This document shows, in pieces, positions 8,901 to 17,279 of a DNA stretch of 40,884 bases. A model generated the notes under the pieces. It was given only the letters and a program-made list of their open reading frames with translations, ran no database searches and was not told the origin of the DNA. How positions within the stretch are numbered: the stretch's first letter is position 1; the number at the start of each line of letters is the position of its first letter. The position numbers and the translations under genes are program-made. This DNA comes from JBDRMV01 sp043825615 (GTDB lineage: Bacteria; CG03). The stretch is from assembly GCA_043825615.1 (NCBI GenBank), contig JBDRRS010000010.1, forward strand, positions 1-40,884. Direction: 5' to 3'.

Positions 8901-11900
8901 TGTTTCATCTGCAAATTCAAGGTAAAATTGATAGTCCTCGGTACCATAAAACGGCACAGTTACCTGCCAGCCATTGCTTGCTGCACTCATTATAGTATTA
9001 TAAGCAGCATCGCTCGTGCAATTAAACATAGCCATTGTAATTGCAGATGTGTCTATTACGACATTTTCATCCTGAATTATTTTTGGCAGGTCGTCATAAT
9101 TTAGAGTCAGTGTGACATTCGTCGGGTTATCATTAGCAGGGTCCGAGTCAGTTGCAATGGTTGTCCATGCGCCGCCCGATATCCTGTACTGAAACTCAAC
9201 GCTCCGGTGGTCGTTATTTACTCCTTCAGTTCCTACCGCAACTGTTTTAAGAGCAGCGCAAAGAACAAGCTGTCCCTGAACCCTTCCGCCGTCCGCAACC
9301 TTGCTGTCATTCAAGGTTGTGTCTATGGTTGCAATAGGAGCCACTGCCGGTTTCAGCATCACCTTAACCCATGCAGGAGAATTCACGTTTGACGGTGTTG
9401 CGGTATTGCCGGCGGCATCGGTCGCCTTGATTCGTATATCATATACCAGATTCTTTGTAAGACCCGTTGTATCCCACGTGGCTTCCCAGACCTGGCTTTC
9501 CGATGTCTGAACAGTTGTTGTAATGTCTTTCCATAAAGTTGAAGTATTGACCTTATACTGGAAAACTGCACTTACCGCATCGTTTTCAACTGTTGCCTGA
9601 AGTTTGTTGTTGCTTGCATCATAAACAGGAGGAATTGCGGTAATTGCAGGAGCACTTCCTGTATTATATACCGTAACCCCGGCTTTGCTTATTCCCACAA
9701 GCGTCTCCACATTGGAATCAACATTATCATTTCTGTAAATCGAACCCACCGGCCAATTTGAGGCATCGTTTCCTATAACAGCCCAGGGACCGACTGCATC
9801 AGTTACAACTATTTTTATTGCCTGGCTTTTGTCGGTATCGGCATTCGTCGGGTACACTTTTATATTCCCGGCTTTATCCTCTGCTGTAAAATAATAATAA
9901 GCAACATCAGCGCCTCCGCCGGCGGTAACCACAAACGTATAACGGCCGGATGTGGAGGTCTCTGACATATTTGATTCTTCATTATTGGCAGGGTCATCGT
10001 CCTCCCATATTCCGAGCAGCACTGCATTCACATCAGTAGATATACCGTTTACATCGGTAACGTCAATGGTAAATACTATTGCTGAATCCGAGGTCGCCGT
10101 TGTCGGTGTTGCAACTGCCGTAATTGTCGGCTTGATGGTGTCATAGATAAAGGTTCTTGTGACTGTGTCTCCGATATTTCCCGCAATGTCGGCGGGAACA
10201 ATTGTAACCGTATATGTACCGTCGTCACTTCCGTTGTTTGCCAGCGGAACAGGAATCTGACACTTAAAGCGGTTATAAATGTGACTGCCGGTTCCGGGGT
10301 TCATATCATTATTTCCGGTTGAATCGCTCTTCGGATAAGGACTGTCATTCGCTCCGAAAACAAAAGAACCCGCGGGTCCGGAAATGGCCACCGTGGAAAC
10401 GTCGATGTCGGGACCTGCCGAAAACCGGGTGTTGTAAACGTCCTCTATAAGAAGCATTATTTTACTGGAATTGTCCGTGACAAGCGACTTGTAATTAATC
10501 TTTTCTCCATTTTTCGGCCAGAAAGAAGGAAATCCTGAAATACTTGACGGATCAAGCCAGTCGGTCGTCATCCATTTTTCCGTGCTGTCCGATTCCCCGT
10601 CGTTGTCGGAATCAACAACTGTGGGAGATGTTGCATCAATATTAAACGCGCGGCTGTCCTTTGTCACATTTTCAACTTTATCCTTCACCTCAATCTTTGC
10701 GGTATAACTGCCGTCCTGCAATGGAACAGACGGGGTGTAGGTAACGCACCACGAACCCATCGACACGTTGTAACCTATTGTGGAGGGAATAATAGCAACA
10801 TCGTTCGTCCCATCATTCAGCCACATCTTGATTGTAGAAGTGGCCACGTTGAGACTCGCATTATAATCCCCTATGTGCATGCAGATTTCAGGCGTGGAAT
10901 CGCTTAGAATGTCTCCCGGCGAAACGGGGAAATCCCACGACACGGACGGCGGCTGGCTGTCAAAGGTGAATGACCTTAACGTCATACCTGCAGGATCAAC
11001 ATCATGTTCCGCCAAATCATCCGCAAAAACCGTCCAGTAATATAACTGACCGCTCTGCAGATTACCGGCGCCGGCGCCTTTATCAGGAACGTTCGCAGAA
11101 AACCAGGCGCCATTTTGAGGTAAAGTTGCTTTCAAAACATCTCCACTTATTCCCTGTGCATTAGTGTTAGTCTCGTTTATATCCGTTGTCGTTCCGACAA
11201 CAAGTACATATGCCTCAAGATGCGCCTCATCGGACGCCTCCCATTCAAAACAGGGTGTATGCGTAGATATGTAAGCGCCCGCGGCCGGAGCGGACAGCGT
11301 AACCGCATCCGGCGCCTTGCTGTCTATATAAACTTTAAAACTTGTATTCAATGAGGACTCGTTTCCGGCGCCGTCCTTTATCTTTATCCCGAATGTCAGC
11401 GGTGTGGTTCCGTCGGTATTCTGGTTTACCGCAGAATCGTTAATCGTAAACTGCACATTAAATACTCCTGCGCCGATTTCCGTAAAAGTCGTTGCCCCGG
11501 AACCGAGCGAGCCGAGTATTGTGCTTGCTGAAATATCTATACAGTCATTCAAGGCAACAACATTGGTGTCGCCTCTCAAATTCGCTGAGGTCTCGTTACC
11601 TATGCCGGAGGGTTCGGTAACATATATGTTAAGGTCAAGAGTATCACCAGTTGCGTAAACATTATCGCCATCCTGATTTTCCACAGTGATTGTTGTTCCT
11701 TTATCAGCATCAGGATTATATGCAGCGGTTATAACGGGCTTGAACGTATCGGCTGTCATTATAGTTCCGTTTGCCGCAAGCGTCGGCTGCAAATCATTTG
11801 CTCCGTTTATACCCAAAATAACTTCCCCTGCATTATCAAGCTCCGCCCGGAACTGATCGCCGTCGTCAATCCCTGCGGATGTGCGTATGCAGATATAGAA

Positions 11901-12341
11901 ATAATTGACATTCTGCAATGTATTAGGACTGTTCAATGTCAATTTTACAATCTCCGGTGAATTTCCCGACCATGACGCCGGCAAAGGAGTCGTGGCAACG
12001 AGCGATTCTGAACCGTCTCCCCATATTGAATTTACAGTATCCTTATAAAGAAGCAGGCCGCTGCTAAGCGAAAGTAAATCCACGGAAGCATCGAATCCCA
12101 ATGAATTGGAGATCGTACATGTAATCGCAGTCAGTGTATAACCCGGTGTTGCATCGTTCGTTGAAATATCTATCCTGAAAAGCGGTACAACATCACTTTC
12201 CGCTTTCACAACAGCCGGCAATGCTACGGTTGATGTTGAGCCAACCGGGATACCGACCATATTTACAACGCTTGAGTTAAACGCGTAAATCTGAGTGGAA
12301 AAAACAAACAACAGACCAAAAACGATTTTTTTAGCAGACAT
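5916..12341 (-). CDS. Giant secreted Ig-repeat protein with FlgD-like C-terminal domain
   Basis: A 2141-residue extracellular protein. It starts behind a strong AGGGGG Shine-Dalgarno with a signal peptide ending near IYAF. Most of the length is a chain of Ig/fibronectin-like beta domains of about 100 residues. Recurring signatures are (V/F)xF(Q/E)YR..G..W, WDT(T/S).L, G(T/D)Y.(V/L)R, and linkers of the form ITVTVDK.(A/S)P or VYLDATDP. Two acidic loops look calcium-binding: DSDNDGESDSTEKW and DGIDNNGNGLIDEAE. The last 95 residues (SYPNPFNPDNKEATL onward, with TVKIYDFSGREV and NGVYFAKIEA) form the FlgD-like Ig fold that often terminates type IX-type cargo. It probably acts as a surface adhesin, sheath or matrix protein. 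It is the first gene of a unit with the downstream PorV-like gene. The repeats raise the possibility of length variation between strains. Confidence 0.9.
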   Translation of the reverse strand: MSAKKIVFGLLFVFSTQIYAFNSSVVNMVGIPVGSTSTVALPAVVKAESDVVPLFRIDISTNDATPGYTLTAITCTISNSLGFDASVDLLSLSSGLLLYKDTVNSIWGDGSESLVATTPLPASWSGNSPEIVKLTLNSPNTLQNVNYFYICIRTSAGIDDGDQFRAELDNAGEVILGINGANDLQPTLAANGTIMTADTFKPVITAAYNPDADKGTTITVENQDGDNVYATGDTLDLNIYVTEPSGIGNETSANLRGDTNVVALNDCIDISASTILGSLGSGATTFTEIGAGVFNVQFTINDSAVNQNTDGTTPLTFGIKIKDGAGNESSLNTSFKVYIDSKAPDAVTLSAPAAGAYISTHTPCFEWEASDEAHLEAYVLVVGTTTDINETNTNAQGISGDVLKATLPQNGAWFSANVPDKGAGAGNLQSGQLYYWTVFADDLAEHDVDPAGMTLRSFTFDSQPPSVSWDFPVSPGDILSDSTPEICMHIGDYNASLNVATSTIKMWLNDGTNDVAIIPSTIGYNVSMGSWCVTYTPSVPLQDGSYTAKIEVKDKVENVTKDSRAFNIDATSPTVVDSDNDGESDSTEKWMTTDWLDPSSISGFPSFWPKNGEKINYKSLVTDNSSKIMLLIEDVYNTRFSAGPDIDVSTVAISGPAGSFVFGANDSPYPKSDSTGNNDMNPGTGSHIYNRFKCQIPVPLANNGSDDGTYTVTIVPADIAGNIGDTVTRTFIYDTIKPTITAVATPTTATSDSAIVFTIDVTDVNGISTDVNAVLLGIWEDDDPANNEESNMSETSTSGRYTFVVTAGGGADVAYYYFTAEDKAGNIKVYPTNADTDKSQAIKIVVTDAVGPWAVIGNDASNWPVGSIYRNDNVDSNVETLVGISKAGVTVYNTGSAPAITAIPPVYDASNNKLQATVENDAVSAVFQYKVNTSTLWKDITTTVQTSESQVWEATWDTTGLTKNLVYDIRIKATDAAGNTATPSNVNSPAWVKVMLKPAVAPIATIDTTLNDSKVADGGRVQGQLVLCAALKTVAVGTEGVNNDHRSVEFQYRISGGAWTTIATDSDPANDNPTNVTLTLNYDDLPKIIQDENVVIDTSAITMAMFNCTSDAAYNTIMSAASNGWQVTVPFYGTEDYQFYLEFADETGVMVNDPNEQDRTGGGDSQVDIAACTAVWDLSSVSEGTYQVRAVATDSNSNSDSNPAFITVTVDKTAPTSVAITQPQVSDNRLETNSAYTLAAEVNAVDMAVNNQGEVFFLFSDDGGNTWKRINASDSNPDNGWSQAWNTPNLANDDSDYLIKAFGVDEAGNITASSAMTVYLDATDPEVFSFTINGSSATQMELNAGTVYNWTVTTLDSDIDNLELDFPVLPQEFVNWNPQSKLTSFTGSGTTADPYRFSGTLQIAVDPAVNNAIYNLTATLEDDSGRTSNVGSAPGLKVIQVKDVTPSKATVTEVDGLEVRSGDQVTTSDKYIEVSYDLDVNDQGIVYYQYKTAASATWITWNTDNAPATGNSAVFPPESITLSAGDYNLRCLCIDDDLNADPSPASITITVDSSLPPIKQVNITALNQTTARLDAYEYDELIDAVQFEYRAAGDTEWSYLDVGAGPTQYSSVGDRWDTTNLTNLPAGTYEVRAIGSYDTGGGIYADSDESKAAIKTVVIKRNAQGTKTYYLEPEANIFASINSVSFSSTYPGSEQTFTATLAIKSSNTLSSLSNVTARLLLASGVDRYLTVSGSGGEYSATLDISELDTTGSAMVIINATAGGQPVSASQKIGFVASGTAPDLANVGRIVSVDFANGGAGGSNLENESAFAVMPSSEPATPSSQASLIDVIGEPWDFILSEPEALQTSNIVVVTMDYADNEIGSVSESKLGIVWWDSANGKWSSEGITNVSRDIMNNEITFYTNHFSRFAIAEIDCEPAVSFANPVSGGYADSSPIIELDLSDGFSAIREVKVEIDGIDRTANLAVAAAYDGIDNNGNGLIDEAEVMMYYEEPLNQASAISAKYLVRAPLQLTDGSHTLKVTVTNEQGISASSSITFTVGAALDIISAKSYPNPFNPDNKEATLSFTVPDTAGITVKIYDFSGREVFSKNYGSKSGTVTDITWNGRDDGLRLLANGVYFAKIEADAGGKKVSKTLKVAILK

Positions 12342-12519
12342 TTATACCCCCTGATTCCCAAACTGAGATTCCAGTTTTTGAAACTCCGAACATATTCACA
12401 ACTTTCCGCATCTAATAGTTAATTTAGCAAAACCAGAAAAAACCTGTCAAGTACCAAAATGACTAAAATCACAAACCAGTGCTGAACGATTATTTTCCAA
12501 ATTTACCACGTCATAAATT

Positions 12520-13833
12520 TTACAGGGGTTGGCCGAACGGGAAAACATAAAGCGGAATCTCCCCCTTAACGCCGATAAGTTTTTTAAGGTCTTCCTCGTT
12601 AAAAGCCCCGACCGCCACCGTTCCAAGACCCAGCGCGCCTGCCTGAAGATAAATGTTCTGCCCCGCATGGCCGATATCCATAACGGAGTATCTGATACCT
12701 CTTTCCCCGTAACCGCTTCTCAGTTTTTTTTCAATCCCTGTGAAAACAATCGTCGCGGGCGCATCATTTATAAAATCCTGTCCCAGGCAGGCGGCGGCGA
12801 GGGCTTTTCTTAAATCGCCATCCTGCAGAATTTTCAACCGGTGTTCTTCCCATTCGTAACGGTAAAGACCTGGAGGGATTCCCTTTACATTCCCGGCAAA
12901 AAGATAAATTTCAAAAGGATACCGCCCTCCCGCCGACGGGAATGACCTCGTCGCCCCGCTCACGGCGTCGGTTTTGCCATTTTCCGGGCGGCAGAGCCCG
13001 CCCGCCGCCCAGAGCATCTGCGAGACCTCCGAAATTGAAAGCGGTTGATTTTTATAATTCCTTACCGACTTCCTTTTTGAGATTGCCTCTTCAACGGAAA
13101 TTTTTCCTTTATGCTCAGGGGCGGGTAAAACCATCTCCCCGCTCGCGAGACCCGTCATCGGGACAAAACGGACGGAAATGTTATCAATAATTTCTATTTT
13201 TCCTTTTATTTTTTCAACGACCTGCAGTTTCTGGAAGGAAACACCGACGGGGATTACCATTTTCCCGCCTTCTTTCAATTGAGCGACGAGCGCCGGAGGA
13301 ATTTCTTCCGGGGCGCAGGTTACGATAATCCCGTCGAACGGGGCGAACTCTTCCCAGCCGAGAAAACCGTCGCCGGTTTTAAACAGAACATTTTTATACC
13401 CTAATTTTTTGAGCGTATCCTGCGCCCTCTCCGAAAGAGACGGAATAATTTCAACAGTGTAAACCTCTTTCACAATTTCGGCGAGAACCGCCGCCTGGTA
13501 ACCGCTGCCGGTGCCGATTTCCAGAATTCTGTCGTCTTGAGCAGGGTCGATTAACTCCGTCATCAGAGCGACAATATACGGCTGTGAAATCGTCTGCTCT
13601 TCTCCTATGGGAAGCGGGTGGTCGCCGTAAGCCGCCGGGAAAAGCGTTTTGTCCACGAAGAGATGCCGGGGAACCGTCCGCATCGCAGCCAGGACGTTCC
13701 TGTCCCTCACGCCCCTCGCCTCAATCTGCGTACGCACCATATCTTCTCTCATTTTTGAAAAATTGCCGGCGCCGGAATCTGAGCAGGCGGCAAGAAAAAA
13801 CAAAAGTACGACACTTTTCAACTCATGAACCAT
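12520..13833 (-). CDS. Lipoprotein fusion: isoaspartyl O-methyltransferase + nitroreductase
   Basis: A 437-residue two-enzyme fusion. The N-terminus MVHELKSVVLLFFLAACSDS carries a lipobox (LAAC, Cys17), so the sequence predicts a lipid-anchored exported protein. Residues about 27-225 are a protein-L-isoaspartate O-methyltransferase, with MREDMVRTQIEARGVRD, the substrate region YGDHPLPIGEEQTISQP and the SAM loop EIGTGSGYQ (105-113). Residues about 245-437 are an FMN nitroreductase/SagB-like oxidoreductase (ISVEEAISKRKSVRNY, SFPSAGGRYPFEIYL, IGHAGQNIYLQAGALGLGT). Both halves normally use cytoplasmic cofactors (SAM; FMN and NAD(P)H), so export would be puzzling. Starting instead at the ATG at codon 28 would give a cytosolic protein. 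The start shown follows the HD-domain gene by 18 nt; the two are probably co-transcribed. Confidence 0.85.
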   Translation of the reverse strand: MVHELKSVVLLFFLAACSDSGAGNFSKMREDMVRTQIEARGVRDRNVLAAMRTVPRHLFVDKTLFPAAYGDHPLPIGEEQTISQPYIVALMTELIDPAQDDRILEIGTGSGYQAAVLAEIVKEVYTVEIIPSLSERAQDTLKKLGYKNVLFKTGDGFLGWEEFAPFDGIIVTCAPEEIPPALVAQLKEGGKMVIPVGVSFQKLQVVEKIKGKIEIIDNISVRFVPMTGLASGEMVLPAPEHKGKISVEEAISKRKSVRNYKNQPLSISEVSQMLWAAGGLCRPENGKTDAVSGATRSFPSAGGRYPFEIYLFAGNVKGIPPGLYRYEWEEHRLKILQDGDLRKALAAACLGQDFINDAPATIVFTGIEKKLRSGYGERGIRYSVMDIGHAGQNIYLQAGALGLGTVAVGAFNEEDLKKLIGVKGEIPLYVFPFGQPL

Positions 13834-13851
13834 CCCGCACCCCGCATATAT

Positions 13852-15330
13852 TCAGGCGTTAGTTATTTCCGTTTTTGCTTTTTTCTCGTTCCAGCGGACG
13901 GGACCGAGCGGCAAATCCAGCTGCGGTTCCACCAGACTGCTCGCCGAATCCGCCTCCGTTTTTATCATGGACAGAATTCTTCTCGCGAACTTTGCGGGAA
14001 CAAAAACCTGCCACAGAAGAAATTTAACCGGAATGTCCTGCAGGATTCTGTTCATATCCTCTCCGAGGATGGTGTCGTTTTCCTTATCGTAAAGAACGAC
14101 CGATTTTATGTTATCCTCGTTTTTGATGCCGAATTTATCGGGGAAATTCATAAAAACATTCTGAAGACGCACATCCAGAATGTCTATGTTAACGGAAACC
14201 GGACATTTTATTCTGTATTTCTGCCTGACGCTGTTGGCTATATTACCGGCGTTTAAAAGGTCTTCTTTCCTGACAAACTTAAAATATGTTTTCTGACCCG
14301 AAAGGATCAGCGCATCCGGCGTTTCCCTCGCAACCGCTATTTTTTCCCATTTCTTTCCGATGTCCCGTTTAAGACCTTTTTCTTTTTTTGCCCATTCGAG
14401 TAAAACGGAATTTACTGAAAAATCGTCAAGGAAGAAATACTTATTGAGATTTTTATAGGGGTCGCCCATCCTCATCATTTTCAGAATATCGGGCAGCAGC
14501 TTCCCGAACGAGGTCTCAAACAGCACCTTCTTCTCGTTAAAATAAATGTGACAGAACATCGCCATTCTCGTGTTCAGAAAGTTCTTGAAAGCCGGCAGAG
14601 CGTCCTTGCCCATCCCGTAACCCGACGAAGTTATCGTCGTATTATCAATCAGCCGCTTTATGTCGATGCTCCCGAATTCCTTCGTTCCGCAGTAGTACTT
14701 ATCCCTCAGGAGGAAATCCATAATATCAACGCTGTAGACCCCGAGCATAATTTTGGAAAAAACCTGCTCCCATAATTTGTAATCCCTGAAATCCGTCGGC
14801 GTCTTAATAAACTTTATCACATCATCCGCCAAAATTTTCTGCTTGAAATAGCCGTGGGGCGAAAAATTGATTTTTTCTATGAGAGGGGAAAGAAAATCGG
14901 TGATAATTCTTACGGAGAGGTCCTCGTGCGTTTTTTTGTAGAACTTATAGGTGTAAACGTCGTCCATCAGGTGGCCGAACGGTCCGTGGCCGATGTCGTG
15001 AAGAAGGCCAGCCAGCCGGAAGAGTTCTTCTACATATTTTTTTTCGCCCGGGATATACTCGCCGGGAAATGCCGCCTTGAAATCGTCGTAAAGGCGCGAG
15101 GCGAGGTTACCCGCAAGATGCATTACGCCGAGGGAGTGCTGAAACCTCGTGTGCGTGGCGCACGGATAGACCATCCACAACGCCTGAAGCTGGTTAATTC
15201 TTCTCAGCCGCTGAACCCATGGAGAATCAATAATGTTTTCTTCCGAAACATCGCCTTTTTTTTGACTGACCGTAAAATAAAGGTAATCGTGAATCACGTC
15301 CCGCATGCATGCGGTTTTTATTTCTTCCAT
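13852..15330 (-). CDS. HD-domain phosphohydrolase (dGTPase-like, COG1078 type)
   Basis: A 492-residue HD-superfamily metal-dependent phosphohydrolase. The conserved His of TRFQHSLGV (His65), the HD pair in LLHDIGHGPFGH (His111, Asp112, with His115 and His120 following), and the distal Asp in YSVDIMDFLLRDKYY build the metal site typical of COG1078/YdhJ-like proteins related to dGTP triphosphohydrolases. The C-terminal 200 residues have no motif that I recognise. The physiological substrate is unknown; dNTPs or other nucleotides are likely from family knowledge. The ATG at 15330 lacks a Shine-Dalgarno but lies 8 nt after a good -10, so the transcript is probably leaderless. The methyltransferase/nitroreductase gene follows. 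Confidence 0.88.
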   Translation of the reverse strand: MEEIKTACMRDVIHDYLYFTVSQKKGDVSEENIIDSPWVQRLRRINQLQALWMVYPCATHTRFQHSLGVMHLAGNLASRLYDDFKAAFPGEYIPGEKKYVEELFRLAGLLHDIGHGPFGHLMDDVYTYKFYKKTHEDLSVRIITDFLSPLIEKINFSPHGYFKQKILADDVIKFIKTPTDFRDYKLWEQVFSKIMLGVYSVDIMDFLLRDKYYCGTKEFGSIDIKRLIDNTTITSSGYGMGKDALPAFKNFLNTRMAMFCHIYFNEKKVLFETSFGKLLPDILKMMRMGDPYKNLNKYFFLDDFSVNSVLLEWAKKEKGLKRDIGKKWEKIAVARETPDALILSGQKTYFKFVRKEDLLNAGNIANSVRQKYRIKCPVSVNIDILDVRLQNVFMNFPDKFGIKNEDNIKSVVLYDKENDTILGEDMNRILQDIPVKFLLWQVFVPAKFARRILSMIKTEADSASSLVEPQLDLPLGPVRWNEKKAKTEITNA

Positions 15331-15338
15331 AAGAGATT

Positions 15339-15366
15339 ATTTTACAAAATTGCCGGAATTTGTAAA
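15339..15366 (-). promoter_or_regulatory. Promoter of the HD-domain gene (leaderless)
   Basis: TTTACA (15361-15366), 16 bp, TAAAAT (15339-15344): each hexamer matches the sigma-70 consensus at 5 of 6 positions. The -10 ends 8 nt before the ATG. The -35 overlaps the first unit of the 12-bp tandem repeat. Confidence 0.65.
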
Positions 15367-15399
15367 GTCTATTAGAAAGTCTATTAGAAAGTCTATTAG
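15364..15399. repeat. Three exact tandem copies of a 12-bp unit
   Basis: The unit AAAGTCTATTAG occurs at 15364-15375, 15376-15387 and 15388-15399 without mismatch. The third copy runs into the left arm of the large palindrome. On the other side of the palindrome there is a second small tandem, CTAATACC, at 15453-15468. Confidence 0.95.
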
Positions 15400-15458
15400 G
15401 GACGGTTCCTAATTATTTTCATCAGTTCTGGTTTCAGAATTAGGAACCGTCCCTAATA
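15394..15458. repeat. REP-like palindrome with perfect 21-bp arms
   Basis: The left arm at 15394-15414 (core GGGACGGTTCCTAATT) and right arm at 15438-15458 are perfect reverse complements, with a 23-nt loop. The element sits 11 bp beyond the stop codon of the ATP-cone kinase gene. The GGGACGGT motif matches the start of the transposase terminal repeat, which links it to that element's family. Confidence 0.9.
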
Positions 15459-15469
15459 CCCTAATACCC

Positions 15470-17164
15470 TTATTCATTATGGGGAATGGTGTAAACGCTG
15501 CCGCCGATGAATTCTCTTAAAGGCGAGGTTCCCGGCACCAGTGCAATATCGCTTATCGCCGTAACGGCGTCAAGCAAAGTCAGGGTCCTTATTCCCCTGA
15601 TGTACGGATCAAGCCGTCCTTCGTCTCTCAACTGTTTAACAAAAGCACGGTCGGGCATTATCGGTTCGAGGACTTTTTTCAGGACCGGCAATTCATAGGG
15701 CATTCCGGAATTTATAACAGCATCTGTTGAAAATATGTACGGAATGATGTGTTTTAATTCCCCTTTTCTTACATACGGCCAGTGGGCCAGAGTTTTTTTC
15801 ATGCTGTAGCCGCGGTGCTGATAATCCCTTATCATTCTTTTCATCATCCTGATATCCGCCCATCTCGTATAAGTGCCGTCGATGTTCCTCAGGATATTCA
15901 TTGACTCAATATAGATGCTGAACTTGTTGGCTGCGGAAACCGCCCGCGTTAAACTTCTGTATAATCCGTGGAGGCAGTCGATCAGCAGAATTTCGTCGTC
16001 CTCCAGATGAAATTCCGTAAAAGAATCTCTTTTTCCCGTCTTAAAATTATAGTGCGGTTTTTTTACGGTTTTACCTTTCAGCAGATCCCTGAAGTCATCG
16101 TTGAGCAGTTCTATGTCAATGGCTTCCGGCATCTCAAAATCATAATCCCCGAATTCGTCTTTCGGCTGGTCTTCCAAATTCTTGAAATAATCGTCCACGT
16201 TCAGCTGTCTTAACTTCAGGCCGATTTTGCTCAGTTCCTTGCCGATAATAACCGTGGCGGTGGTTTTGTTGGAGCAGGACGGCCCTGCGATTATAATCAC
16301 TTTAATCTCGTCTTTGCGGTTCAGAATCTTTTTTATGGTCTCGCTAACGTCGTCAACGAACCGTTCCTCCGACAATTTTATCAAGGTCCTGATGTCTTTT
16401 CCGCGGAGGCCGCAAACCCAGTCGTTAAGCCCGAATAAATTTTCGCATTCGTTTTCAATATTCCATTCCAGAGTCCTCCGGCAAACACCGTAATGAATGC
16501 CGTTATTAGTGAACTGCAATTTCGAAATTTCGCCTTTCTTTATTTTGTTTTTGCCTTCCCGGAAAATCATAAAACCTTCGGCAATTTCCGTTTCGCCGAT
16601 TTCCTTTAAGGTTTTTTCTATCATATCCATTATGTATTCCCTGCAGGGATAAACCTGTCCGGCAGTTAATTCGGCTTCGGAATAATGCATTGCTTTCCTA
16701 AAAATAAAATTAATGATGTCCTCTTTTAACTTATCGTCCAGAACGGGGAATAACCCAGCGGCAAGGCCCGTTTCCGAGATCGATTTTTCAATTTCTTTTC
16801 TTATGAAGTCCTTCAGTTCCGTTTTCCCGGCGCCTGTAATTTCTTTAAATTTTCCCATAACAACGATAGAGAGCCGTTCCGTTATAAATGCGTTGTTTAG
16901 CCGGCGGAGCCGTTCATCCGGTTTGAAACCCGTAAACTTTCTGACAAAATCCCGGATCAGCCAGTCAATATCATAAAATGTCTCATATATCCGTGACCTG
17001 ATTACCTCGGCGTATTTGCTGGCACGACGCTCGGCGATCCAGCGGTTAGTGCTCTCGACGTCAAGAATGGTGAGAATTATGGAGTTGGTTATTTTGGATA
17101 TTTTAAAATCGGTTATCCGCCCGTATTTATCCACAATTCTGGTAATACTATTCCGCACGTCCAT
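15470..17164 (-). CDS. ATP-cone domain / uridine-kinase-like P-loop kinase
   Basis: A 564-residue protein. The first 100 residues (VDKYGRITDFKISKITNSI and following) resemble the ATP-cone, the nucleotide-sensing domain of NrdR and class I/III ribonucleotide reductases. A second stretch at 177-210 (MDMIEKTLKEIGETEIAEGF, then FREGKNKI) resembles the end of another cone. From residue 285 there is a uridine kinase/phosphoribulokinase-type P-loop domain: Walker A GPSCSNKTT (294-302; Asn where Gly is usual), LRQLNVDDYF, and a Walker-B-like strand ILLIDCLHGLY. The C-terminus is family-like (DIRMMKRMIRDYQHRGYS). It probably phosphorylates a nucleoside or sugar under allosteric nucleotide control; the substrate is unknown. 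The start is supported by AAGGGGG 7 nt upstream. Confidence 0.8.
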   Translation of the reverse strand: MDVRNSITRIVDKYGRITDFKISKITNSIILTILDVESTNRWIAERRASKYAEVIRSRIYETFYDIDWLIRDFVRKFTGFKPDERLRRLNNAFITERLSIVVMGKFKEITGAGKTELKDFIRKEIEKSISETGLAAGLFPVLDDKLKEDIINFIFRKAMHYSEAELTAGQVYPCREYIMDMIEKTLKEIGETEIAEGFMIFREGKNKIKKGEISKLQFTNNGIHYGVCRRTLEWNIENECENLFGLNDWVCGLRGKDIRTLIKLSEERFVDDVSETIKKILNRKDEIKVIIIAGPSCSNKTTATVIIGKELSKIGLKLRQLNVDDYFKNLEDQPKDEFGDYDFEMPEAIDIELLNDDFRDLLKGKTVKKPHYNFKTGKRDSFTEFHLEDDEILLIDCLHGLYRSLTRAVSAANKFSIYIESMNILRNIDGTYTRWADIRMMKRMIRDYQHRGYSMKKTLAHWPYVRKGELKHIIPYIFSTDAVINSGMPYELPVLKKVLEPIMPDRAFVKQLRDEGRLDPYIRGIRTLTLLDAVTAISDIALVPGTSPLREFIGGSVYTIPHNE

Positions 17165-17185
17165 TTTTACCCCCTTACGGCTGCT

Positions 17186-17214
17186 ATTTTATTTTTTATA
17201 AGACGAAATTGCAA
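17186..17214 (-). promoter_or_regulatory. Promoter of the ATP-cone kinase gene
   Basis: TTGCAA (17209-17214), a 17-bp spacer and TAAAAT (17186-17191) precede a short leader with an AAGGGGG ribosome binding site. Upstream, at 17250-17266, GGGTCACTTCTATTTTG is a half-copy of the palindrome arm seen at 28677-28695. The rest of 17165-17279 shows nothing else. Confidence 0.45.
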
Positions 17215-17279
17215 GGCATCCTCTCCAGTTTCCTGAATTTTTGGAAAATGGGTCACTTCTATTTTGCGGAGATACCTCA

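Noticed and set aside
15364..15399. CRISPR-like array
   Set aside because: Three contiguous 12-bp units without spacers and no cas gene; it is a simple tandem repeat.
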